25,030 nucleotides of DNA from NCBI GenBank assembly GCA_002479245.1, contig DLMG01000307.1, positions 1-25,030 of the forward strand. Reading direction: 5' to 3'. The notes under the pieces were generated by a model that worked only from the letters and a program-made list of their open reading frames with translations, was not told the DNA's origin and searched no databases. The DNA is from Verrucomicrobia subdivision 3 bacterium UBA7542. GTDB lineage: Bacteria > Verrucomicrobiota > Verrucomicrobiia > Limisphaerales > UBA11358. This document shows positions 1 through 8,000 of this stretch, one piece after another (position 1 is the first letter of the stretch; each line of letters starts with the position of its first letter). A program made the translations under genes and the position numbers.

Positions 1-21
1 GAAGTGAAAACCATTTAAGCT

Positions 22-222
22 ATGGGCAAAGTCCGGCGCGGCGGATACATTTTGTTTTGGTGGATCGGCGACCACGACCCGCGACACATTCATGTGCGAA
101 CCGCCAAAGGCAAAAAACTTGGGCGTTTGAATCTGGAAACGCTTGAAGGCTTGGAAGGCTGGACACCTCCCAAAGATCTGGTAAATATAGTAGTGGAATT
201 AAAACGCGAAGGCCGCTTATGA
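22..222 (+). CDS. DUF4160 family small protein
   Basis: This 66-residue protein has the features of the DUF4160 family. An aromatic strand (ILFWW) is followed by the DHDPRHIHV motif and then a GKKLGRLNLET strand, which is where the family has its conserved H-x-H signature. An in-frame TAA lies two codons upstream, so the N-terminus is complete at this ATG even though it is close to the window edge. No Shine-Dalgarno sequence is visible, so translation may depend on an upstream gene outside the window. The stop codon overlaps the next start in an ATGA arrangement. DUF4160 genes are often paired with DUF2442 genes and have been suggested to be toxin-antitoxin-like, but I know of no firmly established activity. 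The family call is fairly secure; the function is not known. Confidence 0.75.
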   Translation: MGKVRRGGYILFWWIGDHDPRHIHVRTAKGKKLGRLNLETLEGLEGWTPPKDLVNIVVELKREGRL

Positions 223-515
223 TCCCAACATTGTCACGCCTGAAAAAACCATTTGGCACGGCCAAAATGGTTGACCTCACCGCCGTGCGTTATCTGGCTT
301 GGGAAGACGCGTTCGAGATTGATTTCGAGGACGGCCTAACATTTCTCGAACCCCACTCGACGATTCGTAAAGCCAATCATATTTCACCCAAAGCCCAGGT
401 CGAGCGCGTGGAACTTGAAGATTGGTGTCATGCCGGTTTTTATGTCCATTACGACAACGGCCAGACCGCCGAAGTCTCGTGGGCTTTCATTCGTGAACTG
501 CCACCGAAAAAATAA
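219..515 (+). CDS. DUF2442-like partner of DUF4160 protein
   Basis: This 98-residue soluble protein has no signal peptide or membrane segment. It shows the pattern of DUF2442 proteins: a strand-rich opening (VRYLAWEDAFEIDFEDG), then an acidic middle and a second strand pair (GFYVHYDNGQTAEVSW). The start ATG overlaps the stop of the upstream DUF4160 gene by four bases, so the two are almost certainly co-translated. M17 (MVDLTAV) is an alternative start and would remove a basic leader of 16 residues. Its TAA stop lies directly on the first codons of a leuD-like fragment, which suggests the pair was inserted there. The family call is moderate because the middle of the protein differs from typical members. 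Function is unknown; a role as antidote or partner of the first protein is inferred only from the pairing. Confidence 0.6.
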   Translation: MIPTLSRLKKPFGTAKMVDLTAVRYLAWEDAFEIDFEDGLTFLEPHSTIRKANHISPKAQVERVELEDWCHAGFYVHYDNGQTAEVSWAFIRELPPKK

Positions 516-597
516 ACCGCTTGGCGACGTCCGCCCGGTCGTGGACGCCGGCGGCTTGTTCAATTACGCGCGGAAAACGGGGATGATTGCGAAGTAA
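514..597 (+). pseudogene. 3' remnant of a leuD-type gene (3-isopropylmalate dehydratase small subunit)
   Basis: Reading from the AAA codon at 514 gives 27 residues beginning KPLGDVRP and ending VVDAGGLFNYARKTGMIAK, then TAA. From memory, the C-terminus of the plant/chlamydial-like isopropylmalate isomerase small subunit has the pattern KPIGDxxPVIDAGGIFAYARKxGMI, which matches closely. Nothing upstream in this frame resembles the rest of LeuD: the preceding codons are an out-of-frame shadow of the DUF2442-like gene. This is therefore a tail without its body. The remainder of leuD (about 170 residues) may lie just left of the window, separated by the DUF4160/DUF2442 pair, or may be lost. The intact enzyme would act in leucine biosynthesis. 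Confidence 0.6.
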
Positions 598-608
598 ACG
601 ATTAATTC

Positions 609-667
609 TCCCTCACCCCGGCCCTCGGACTAAAATCCCGATTCGGAATCGGGACAAGGAGAGGGGG
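609..667. repeat. Dispersed palindromic element with nested 19-bp palindrome
   Basis: The left part, CCTCACCCCGGCCCTC, is the same module seen at 10711-10725, and the right part, GAGAGGGGG, is its partner arm. Between them sits a perfect odd palindrome at 636-654 (TCCCGATTC, G, GAATCGGGA). The element occupies the gap between the leuD remnant and the GH20 gene. Together with 731-765 it makes an inverted pair. It encodes no protein that I can support. Confidence 0.75.
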
Positions 668-730
668 AATTATCGTCAGTCGGAGATGATATCTGAGACA
701 TCAAAAAATCAGAAGATGATCAAATGCTGT

Positions 731-765
731 TCCCTCTCCCTGGGGAAGAGGGTCAGGGTGAGGGC
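731..765. repeat. Dispersed hairpin element at the 5' end of the GH20 gene
   Basis: A CCCTCT/AGAGGG hairpin is followed by TCAGGGTGAGGG, the inverse orientation of the element at 609-667 and related to 10641-10684. If the GH20 gene were started at the ATG at 724, this repeat would encode its first residues (PLPGEEGQGEGE). That is one reason to prefer the later GTG start. Confidence 0.75.
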
Positions 766-783
766 GAGGCAAAACAAAAACCG

Positions 784-2721
784 GTGAAAACATTGAATCT
801 GCTCCCCTGCCCTCGCTTCGTGAAGCTGCTTCCGGGTACGCTGACGCTGGCGCGGCAGCATGCGCTCCCAACGTTCACCGTCGTCCGCAGCAACTCCGCG
901 CCTAATCATCCCGATGGCTACGCGCTGACGATTTCCAAAAATGGAATTGAAATTTTATTCCGCGAAATCGGCGGCTTGCACGTTGCTACAGCGACGTTGC
1001 GACAGATTATTCGCGAATGCACTCGTGGCACAGACCTCCGGTCTGTGAACTCACAGGCGAGGACGCCTGTGCCACTTCGTTTGCCCTGTCTGAAAATCCG
1101 CGACTGGCCGGATTTCGCGCGGCGCGGTGTGATGCTCGACATTTCGCGCGGTCGCGTGCCCAAACTCGAAACACTGCTCGAACTGGTCGAGCACCTCGCC
1201 GATTTCAAAATCAACGAATTTCAACTCTATACCGAGCACACGTTCGCCTACCGCCATTACCAATCCGTCTGGCAAAGCTGGGGTGCGCTGACCGGCGAGG
1301 AAATTCGCCAGCTCGACGCGCGCTGCCAGCAACTGGGCATTGACCTCGTGCCCAACCAAAATTCCTTCGGCCACTTGCGGTGTTTTCTCGAACATCCGCG
1401 CATCAAAAAACTCGCCGAAGTTTCCAAGCCTTACGAAGACGCGAGTGGCGAATTTGTCCGTCATCCGACCACACTCGCGCCGGACCTTCCCGGCACCCTG
1501 CCCTTCCTGCGCAACCTCTACGACGAATTGTTGCCGAACTTCAGGAGCCGCTTCTTCAACGTTGGTTGCGACGAGACATTCGATCTCGGCCGCGGCCGGA
1601 GTAAAAAACTCTGCGCGCGTTTGGGCAAAGGGCGGGTCTATCTCGATTTCCTGAAAAAAATCCACCGGGAAGTCTCCGCGCGCGGCAAACGGACAATGTT
1701 TTGGGGCGATATCATTTTGAAATATCCGAAGCTCATTCCCGAACTTGCTTCGTTCGGAGTTCCGTCCCGCTCTGCGGGACGGCCCGCCAAATCGTCCGAA
1801 CCGCCTAAAGGCGGAACTCCGAACCTTGTCGCGCTCAATTGGGGTTACGAAGCGAATCACCCGTTTGAAAAGGAAGCTGCAAAATTTGCCAAAGCAAAAA
1901 TCCCATTTTACGTCTGCCCCGGCACTTCAACGTGGCAGACGCTGATTGGCCGGCATGACAACGCACTGGCCAACCTGCGCGCCGCCGCCCGGGCCGGACG
2001 CAAACATGGCGCGCTGGGTTATCTCATCACCGATTGGGGTGATGGCGGCCATCCACAGCCGCTCGCCGTCAGTTATCTCCCCTACCTTGCCGGCGCGTCG
2101 CTGAGTTGGTGCGCCATAACCTTTGACGAGGCAAAATTGATTCCAGTTTTGAGCCGCGATGTTTTCAAGGACCCGACCGGCAACGCGGCCAAAGCGGCGT
2201 TGGCGCTCGGCCGGGCACATCGGAAGTTGAACTTCACCGTTCCCAATGAAACGCCGCTGGGATCCGCCATCACCGCACCGCCGCCGGAACAGCACGAATT
2301 GTTTTGCCGGAACGGATTGAAACATCACGCGTGGATTTCCGGCAAAAACATTTGCACCACCTTGAAGGAAATTGAAAAGCAGCGCGCTGTGCTTCGTCGG
2401 GCGAAACCTTCAAGCAAAGCTGGTAATGTTTTATTGCATGAATTGGATCTGGCCGCGCGCATGGCGGCGCAGTCATGCCGGTTCATGCTTTGGCAGCAGG
2501 CGCGGGCGGCGGGAAATATTTCCGAGGCGAAACGCCTGGCCCGAACTGGCATCCGCGAATTGCGAAAACTGGAGAAGGATTTCAAAGCCTGCTGGCCATT
2601 GCAAAACAAGGCCACGCCGCAACATTGCTCGGCGTTTTTGAAATGGCGAATCCGGGATTATCGCCGTTCCCCCGGTTTGTCCTTGGTATCGTCTGAGCTG
2701 GCACGTGGCGTGATAAAGTGA
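784..2721 (+). CDS. GH20 beta-N-acetylhexosaminidase-like glycoside hydrolase
   Basis: The protein is about 645 residues from the GTG at 784. An in-frame ATG at 724 would add 20 residues encoded by a dispersed repeat, so I prefer 784, although no strong ribosome site decides it. The N-terminal part (about 1-100) resembles the GH20b accessory domain. It is followed by the catalytic barrel opening IRDWPDFARRGVMLDISRGR. The family's Asp-Glu catalytic pair is D263-E264 in NVGCDETFD. GH20 enzymes remove N-acetylhexosamine residues from chitin-derived, glycoprotein or peptidoglycan-type glycans by substrate-assisted catalysis. No clear signal peptide is seen, which suggests a cytoplasmic enzyme unless the start is misplaced. 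Two palindromic elements are inserted in frame: one at the GH20b/barrel junction and one within the barrel between ILKYPKLIPELASF and VALNWGYEAN. The C-terminal 200 residues are mainly helical. Activity despite the insertions is not proven. Confidence 0.85.
   Translation: MKTLNLLPCPRFVKLLPGTLTLARQHALPTFTVVRSNSAPNHPDGYALTISKNGIEILFREIGGLHVATATLRQIIRECTRGTDLRSVNSQARTPVPLRLPCLKIRDWPDFARRGVMLDISRGRVPKLETLLELVEHLADFKINEFQLYTEHTFAYRHYQSVWQSWGALTGEEIRQLDARCQQLGIDLVPNQNSFGHLRCFLEHPRIKKLAEVSKPYEDASGEFVRHPTTLAPDLPGTLPFLRNLYDELLPNFRSRFFNVGCDETFDLGRGRSKKLCARLGKGRVYLDFLKKIHREVSARGKRTMFWGDIILKYPKLIPELASFGVPSRSAGRPAKSSEPPKGGTPNLVALNWGYEANHPFEKEAAKFAKAKIPFYVCPGTSTWQTLIGRHDNALANLRAAARAGRKHGALGYLITDWGDGGHPQPLAVSYLPYLAGASLSWCAITFDEAKLIPVLSRDVFKDPTGNAAKAALALGRAHRKLNFTVPNETPLGSAITAPPPEQHELFCRNGLKHHAWISGKNICTTLKEIEKQRAVLRRAKPSSKAGNVLLHELDLAARMAAQSCRFMLWQQARAAGNISEAKRLARTGIRELRKLEKDFKACWPLQNKATPQHCSAFLKWRIRDYRRSPGLSLVSSELARGVIK
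1025..1075. repeat. In-frame palindromic element, two hairpins inside outer arms
   Basis: Outer arms GTGGCACAG (1025-1033) and CTGTGCCAC (1067-1075) are perfect inverted repeats. Inside are two perfect 8-bp hairpins: CACAGACC/GGTCTGTG with loop TCC (1029-1047), and CACAGGCG/CGCCTGTG with loop AGGA (1052-1071). The element adds about 17 residues (RGTDLRSVNSQARTPVP) to the GH20 protein without breaking the frame. It falls just before the conserved LKIRDWPDF strand, at a domain boundary. Confidence 0.9.
1752..1824. repeat. In-frame palindromic element with the same two-hairpin architecture
   Basis: Perfect 13-bp outer arms GTTCGGAGTTCCG (1752-1764) and CGGAACTCCGAAC (1812-1824) enclose two hairpins: CCGTCCCGC/GCGGGACGG with loop TCT (1762-1782), and CCGCC/GGCGG with loop TAAA (1801-1814). 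The sequence differs from the element at 1025-1075 but the architecture is the same. It adds about 24 residues (including PSRSAGRPAKSSEPPKGG) to the GH20 barrel in frame. Its first 18-base hairpin core recurs in the GH27 gene. Confidence 0.9.
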
Positions 2722-2798
2722 CATTGCGAGAATTGAGGTGCATTTTTCGGGATGTTAGCGGGTTGGTTATGTCATATCATCCCAAAAACAGCCACCTC

Positions 2799-4553
2799 AT
2801 GAAATACATATTGGCCATTGTCTGTCTGAGTTTTTGCCTCGGCATTTCAGGCTTACAGTCTGTTTTTGGCAAGGAAGCGCCGACATCGGAATCGCAACTC
2901 TTGCAGGAATTTAACCTTGCCCTGAAAGCCAAAGACCAGGAAGCCATTCTGGCGCTTTTCAACTGGGAAGGAGTTATAGCCAGGGATAAATCTAATTTCA
3001 ACCAAATGATTGAAGACCTCCTCAGACGGGAGGTCAAAAATGTGAAACTGTCTCCTTTGTCCACCAATTACTCATCAACTATGCAGCACGGAAACATTCG
3101 TTACAGCTTGAATGTTCAGGCTGTTGGTTCAATCGACACGGCCTTCACCGACGGTTTCGCCGTGGCAATTCCTTATGGCAAGATAGGCGATGCTTACTAC
3201 ATTGCCGGAGTGATCACAGAGAGAATTGCCCCTCCTGAAGTTGGAACGAACCGGCTGCTCGCCATCCGGGTCCAAACTCCGGATGGCAAACCGCTGTCCG
3301 ATGTGGTGGTTGTTTGTGGCAGTCCGGACGCGATTCCCTTCCTCCAATTCAGCACACTCTTTGGCGGAAAAACAGAATTCATGACCGATGAGCAGGGGCA
3401 ATTCAAATTGCCATTGACCGACACGAATCTCTTCCTGGTGGTGGCCAACGACCAAGGCTTTGGCTGGCTTCAGAACCGGGAACTAACCAATCAAGCGGTG
3501 ATGATGATGCAACCGTGGGGACGCATCGAAGGCGTCAGAAAGAATCGAGATCATTTCGTTGCGGACGAGCATCTCTCGTTGTCACTGGACCGGGATTATT
3601 ACGGGCATAATGTGCCGGAACCCATTCATATTTCCGGCCACGAAACCCGGACGGATCAACAGGGTCGATTTGTATTTGAACACGTTCCACCATTGAAATT
3701 GTTCATTGACCGGCAGGAGAAACAGCGAGCTTATTGGGGTTATTTCTGGTCGCTCGAAGTCAAAGCGGGCGAAACAAACAAACTGGAAATTAAGACCCGT
3801 GGGCGGACGGTTTTGGGCCGGGTGAAAGTCGGACCAGAATTGGTCTCAAACATTGACCTGACCTCGTGTTCAGGAGCACTCATGTCTGGCATGAAAGATC
3901 GGGAAGGCTCGCGCCGTTCAGTTGGTTTTCCAGTTGCAGCCGATGGCTCTTTTCACGCGGACAGGGTTGAACCGGGCGACTACAAAATATCTGGTGACAT
4001 CCGGCGCGATGGTAAGCGGGTGGCGCTGCTCGACCCGATTTCCGTACATGTTCCAGACGATATTTCGGATGCAACAGACGCACCGTTCGATATGGGCACA
4101 GTCACCCTCAATGCCGCTGTGAACCTGAAGCCCGGTGACAGAGCACCCGACTTCACCAGCCGCACCCTTGATAATCAACCGCTCAAACTTTCTGACTTCC
4201 GAGGCAAATATGTGCTGCTGGATTTCTGGGCTACCTGGTGCGGGCCGTGTGTTGCGGAAACACCCAATATGAAGGCAACCTATGATGCGTTCGGCAAAGA
4301 CGACCGTTTCGTGATGATCAGCTTGAGTCTGGATTCAGAGCCAGCAGCACCAAAGAAATTTGCCCGAAATCAGGGTATTGAGTGGACACAGGGTTTTCTT
4401 GGCGACTGGTCAAAGGATAAAGTGACGCAAAGCTATGGTATTTATGGCATCCCCGCAATTTTCCTGATTGGCCCGGATGGCAAAGTATTGGCCACCGGTC
4501 TGCGAGGTCCAAAAATCAAGAAAGCGGTGGCTGCGGCGCTCGCTTCAAAGTGA
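2799..4553 (+). CDS. Secreted TlpA-like thioredoxin-domain protein with carboxypeptidase-regulatory-like region
   Basis: The 584-residue protein starts at the ATG at 2799, because a clear signal peptide follows (MKYILAIVCLSFCLGISGLQ). A longer reading from 2718 adds 27 residues with no support. Residues about 30-140 hold a domain I do not recognise. Residues about 150-228 (AIRVQTPDGKPLSDVVVV ... TDEQGQFKLPL) look like a carboxypeptidase-regulatory-like beta-sandwich, with a possible second one around 255-330 (TRTDQQGRFVFEHVPP). The C-terminal 140 residues are an AhpC/TSA-TlpA thioredoxin fold opening PGDRAPDF, with the redox motif WCGPC at 480-484 and the cis-proline region GIPAIFLIGPDG. The likely role is thiol-disulfide exchange outside the cytoplasm. 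The substrate is unknown. Similar long TlpA-like proteins are common in planctomycetes and verrucomicrobia. Confidence 0.85.
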   Translation: MKYILAIVCLSFCLGISGLQSVFGKEAPTSESQLLQEFNLALKAKDQEAILALFNWEGVIARDKSNFNQMIEDLLRREVKNVKLSPLSTNYSSTMQHGNIRYSLNVQAVGSIDTAFTDGFAVAIPYGKIGDAYYIAGVITERIAPPEVGTNRLLAIRVQTPDGKPLSDVVVVCGSPDAIPFLQFSTLFGGKTEFMTDEQGQFKLPLTDTNLFLVVANDQGFGWLQNRELTNQAVMMMQPWGRIEGVRKNRDHFVADEHLSLSLDRDYYGHNVPEPIHISGHETRTDQQGRFVFEHVPPLKLFIDRQEKQRAYWGYFWSLEVKAGETNKLEIKTRGRTVLGRVKVGPELVSNIDLTSCSGALMSGMKDREGSRRSVGFPVAADGSFHADRVEPGDYKISGDIRRDGKRVALLDPISVHVPDDISDATDAPFDMGTVTLNAAVNLKPGDRAPDFTSRTLDNQPLKLSDFRGKYVLLDFWATWCGPCVAETPNMKATYDAFGKDDRFVMISLSLDSEPAAPKKFARNQGIEWTQGFLGDWSKDKVTQSYGIYGIPAIFLIGPDGKVLATGLRGPKIKKAVAAALASK

Positions 4554-4579
4554 TTACAATCGTTCGCAATACCGACCAT

Positions 4580-4615
4580 CACGTCCGGCTTTTTACATCC
4601 CACGCGTCGCGCAGG
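4580..4615 (-). repeat. Orphan copy of the oppC 3' end (copy A)
   Basis: Over 36 bases this segment matches 9688-9723, the 3' end of the intact oppC, at about 32 positions. Read on the minus strand it gives LRDAWDVKSRT and a TGA stop, against LRDAWDVKGRA and TGA in the real gene. Similarity fades beyond both ends. It lies 26 bases after the stop of the thioredoxin-like gene, in the same orientation as oppC 5 kb away. Confidence 0.75.
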
Positions 4616-4876
4616 CGAGACGCTGATTATCAGCTATTTGCGCAGATTTTAACGCAAAGCGGAGTTCCTGAAACGAATTTCGGAAACGGAAGCCGTTTTT
4701 TTGCCTTGAAACGGAGAAAAACGTCACTTGCACGGCGGGGCAAATTTTGATTCAATCTAATACGTTCGGAAAGAAAATGTATGAAACCCTAACCCAAAGC
4801 CAATTAGCTTGGGCTGCGGACTGCCTCAAATGACCGCGAATTTTCGGTACAAGGCCATTCCAAGCGCGCAGATAAG
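4616..4876. other. Intergenic stretch without a supported gene
   Basis: Together with the preceding 60 bases this is a gap of about 320 bases. Apart from the oppC-tail copy and the weak terminator I see only an imperfect inverted repeat near 4793-4813 (CCCAAAGC and GCTTGGG). No ORF here resembles a known family. The promoter for the genes starting at 4877 and 5068 probably lies in this stretch, but I cannot point to convincing -35/-10 boxes. Confidence 0.5.
4684..4702 (+). terminator. Possible Rho-independent terminator
   Basis: A 6-bp stem AAACGG/CCGTTT with loop AAG is followed by a run of T. It lies 130 bases after the thioredoxin-like gene stop and beyond the oppC-tail copy. The stem is short and only half GC, so this is a weak call. 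Confidence 0.3.
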
Positions 4877-5071
4877 ATGAACATAAAACTGAAAGCATTC
4901 TTTGTTCTGGCGGCAATGGCGGTGGATTTCATTCCTCAAGCCGGGGCGCAAAATGATAATCACACGGCAGGAGCACAGTTCACAAAAATTGCGGCGGCGA
5001 TGAATCACAGTCTAACGCTAAGAAGTGACAGAAGGGCAAGTTACCAAACAATAAATCCAAAGGAAACATGA
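4877..5071 (+). pseudogene. Truncated secreted RCC1-repeat-type protein (remnant)
   Basis: The 64-residue reading frame begins with a good signal peptide (MNIKLKAFFVLAAMAVDF ... AGAQ). It continues with AQFTKIAAAMNHSLTLRSD, the opening of an RCC1-type repeat as found in large secreted verrucomicrobial proteins, where the pattern is IAAGxxHSLxLKSDGSLW. Directly after RSD the homology stops and unrelated residues run for 15 codons to a TGA. That TGA overlaps the next ATG. The body of the original protein, usually hundreds of residues, is missing. A small secreted protein in its own right is possible but less likely. The overlap with the lipase start is probably accidental, because the lipase has its own ribosome site (AAAGGAAAC). 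Confidence 0.55.
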
Positions 5072-8000
5072 AGGCTCTTTTCAAAATAATTCTGGTGAGC
5101 TTGCTCTTCTACGCGGATCATTTCACAGCAAATGCCCAGGTCAGTTCCATCAATTCAGCCGTCATCACGCCGCGCGTTTGGAATGATTACCCGAGCGCGA
5201 CGGGGACGTACATTAACAACTATGCCAGTTCGATTACTCTCGGTGAATCGGGCGAGTACGGGTCGTTCGGTTTTGCCAACCGCGATTTTTGGCAGTTTTC
5301 AAATAACGGCGGCGTCAGCCCCTACACTCTGGCGGCCAATGACTACTTCACGGCTTCCTTTACCCTGAACGTGACCGGCGCCACGACGGTTGACAACGAA
5401 TCGGGCTGGATTATACCCAACGCTAACGGCCTTTTCCCCGCCGGCGACATGCAATTCATAGCTGATCCGCAAAGCGGCTTTTTGGGCTTCTTCGGCGGAC
5501 CTGGCTACTGGAACTCAGGGTTAACCTACACGGCAGGCGAAATGGTCACCATGGGAATGCGGTATTTCTACGACACGCCGAACAGCGAGAATGCCTTGCA
5601 GTTCTGGGTCAATGCCGGCAGCGGCAACGTCTATAGCCCGGTCGAAGATTGGAGTGGAAACCTTGCGGGCGATGACTTGGGGGCATATTTCCAGCTTCAA
5701 GGTACTAAAAGTTCTCCTGGGTCTTCGGGACAAGCGGTCTTTCAGAATATCAATATATCGGCTCCGCCCACTATTATCGTTGATGGCACGCTGGATTCAG
5801 CCTATGGCAATCCGCTGGCTGTTCAAACCATTAATACCGGTTTTGGTAACAGCACGATAGGTGATGGCACGTCCGCAGGAGGTTCGGAGTTGGACGCCGC
5901 CTATGGTCGTGTTATAGGTGGGAACCTTTATTTGTTCATCGCCGGCAATTTTGAGGACAACGGCAATCACGTAAATATCTTCATTTCTGACGGGCGCGCG
6001 GGTCAAAACACCCTTGCCATTCAGAACACTGGCGTGCTACAGGCCATGAACGGCTCGGTTTTCAGCCCCGGGTTCCAAGCCACTTATGCGATTGACTTAA
6101 ACGACTATGCAGGAACCGCCTATCTCGAAGAGTACAGGCTTACAGGGACACCTTCCGGCGGTTATGTGGGAGCCATCCCGTTGACCGGTGGAATCGGAAC
6201 CGGCAGTCCCGATGGCAGTATTCAATATGGCATTAACGACACTCATGTGAGCACTATGGGTGCCGGTAATGCAGCTTTGAGTGGGGCCACCAGTGGCGCC
6301 AACGCCACCACCGGCCTTGAATTGTGCATACCACTTTCGCTGCTGGGCAATCCAACGGGAAACATTCTTGTCATGGTCGATATCAATGGTAGTGGTGACA
6401 CTTATCTTTCCAACCAATTCCTTCCGGGTTTGACAGTGGGAACGGCCAACCTTGGCGGTGGTGGGCTTTACGGGCCTGGCGGAGGAGTGTTCAACTTCGG
6501 TTCGACGCCAGGTCAGTATTTTGTGGTTTCAGTGTCCAACCAAAGTCCAAGTATTTTCAGCCAGACTGCAAGCCAAACAGTGCCAGTAGTATCAAATGTA
6601 ACGTTCGGTGTCACGGCCATGGGCACGTGGCCATTGAATTATCAATGGCAGTTCAACGGCCAAAATATTGCCGGTCAGACAGCGGCAAGCCTGTCACTCA
6701 CCAATGTTCAATTCGCCAATGCCGGCGGCTATTCGGTGATGGTCACCAATACTTACGGTTCCGTGACCAGCGCCGTCGCCCAGTTGACGGTGTTCACGAA
6801 CCTGGTTGTCACACAAACCAACAAAGCTCCGCCGCTGCCCGGCAACCCGACCATACCCACGGATGCAACTCATTTCAAAGTATTCACCAACGGCGGTTTC
6901 GTCACCGGCATTGGCTTGGATACAAATAAGAGCACCATTGTCCTGACGCATGGTTGGAATGAAAGTTCCAGCATCTGGCCTCTGGATATGGCCAACAACA
7001 TAAAAGTTGAACTCGGCTCCAGCACTCCGAACATCGTGGCTTGGGACTGGACAACTGAGGCGACAAATAATCTTCCGGTTGCCACATTGCTCACGCAAGG
7101 CCAAGGCTATGCCTTGGGCGAAAATTTGACCAACGCCTTGGGGGCAAACTATTCCCAACGGATTCACTTTATCGGCCACAGCCTTGGCACTCTGGTTAAC
7201 GCCAGGGCTGCCAACTTCATTCATACCAACGGCTTTTCTTGGATAAATACGCAAATGACCTTGCTCGATGAAGCCGAAGTTGCCTGGGCATTTGTTGGAA
7301 ATGGGTGGAAAATCCTGCCAACTCTTTTGCAAAACGATTCTGCTCCGCAGAGAGATTGGAAACAACCGCTTCCCGACAAGTGTGCCTGGGCAGACAATTA
7401 CATCACGGCGGTCGGAATGCCGCACGCGCAAGCGGTAAATGTGATTTTGACAAATTGGTTTCCAGATTTGAGCGACATCGGGCAAGTCTTGTATGCTTCA
7501 ACTTTAACTTGGACGGTTCCTTTCAAAGATGCAGATACAGACTACCATAATTATTCCTATGTTTGGTATAATAACACCGTCAACCAAATCAATAATCCGA
7601 ACGACCCGCCATACTTGATGGGATTTGTCCGGTCATGGGAAGGCGGTGGATATGCCGGCAGACCTTCGAAGAACTTTTACTACATCGAATCCACCAATTG
7701 TCCTGCCTATTTTCTCAGTTTCTCTGGTTACGACCCCCATTACAACCTGATCCAAATTAATTCTGATCAAGCAAACCAGTTTCTTAATGCCAGGCCCCAA
7801 AATTTAATTTCACAGGTTGGAGTGAATCTTGTCAGTGTTGGAGTGAATCTTGTCAGTTCATCTGACAACATCTTGGCAAATGCTCCAAGTCAGGCGCAGG
7901 CTCTCCTTCAGAGCGGGCAAATATGGAACCCATTTGCTAGCGTGCCATTCTTGTTGCAATACGATAAGGCTACTGTTGTTAAATTAGTCACTACATCACT

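Noticed and set aside
415..510. Open frame running from 415 into the leuD tail, considered as a 60-residue gene
   Set aside because: Its first 32 codons are out of frame with, and inside, the DUF2442-like gene. Only the part from 514 resembles a protein family.
1051..1860. 269-codon open frame opposite GH20
   Set aside because: Antisense to the GH20 barrel and crossing both palindromic elements; no family resemblance.
2743..2788. Inverted repeat TTTTTCGGGATG with CATCCCAAAAA before the thioredoxin-like gene, considered as a terminator
   Set aside because: The T-runs are on the wrong side of the stem for either direction and the loop is 23 bases. It may still be a leader structure, but I cannot support a function.
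6694..7485. 263-codon open frame opposite the lipase-like gene
   Set aside because: Antisense to the hydrolase core containing GHSLG; composition of a shadow frame.
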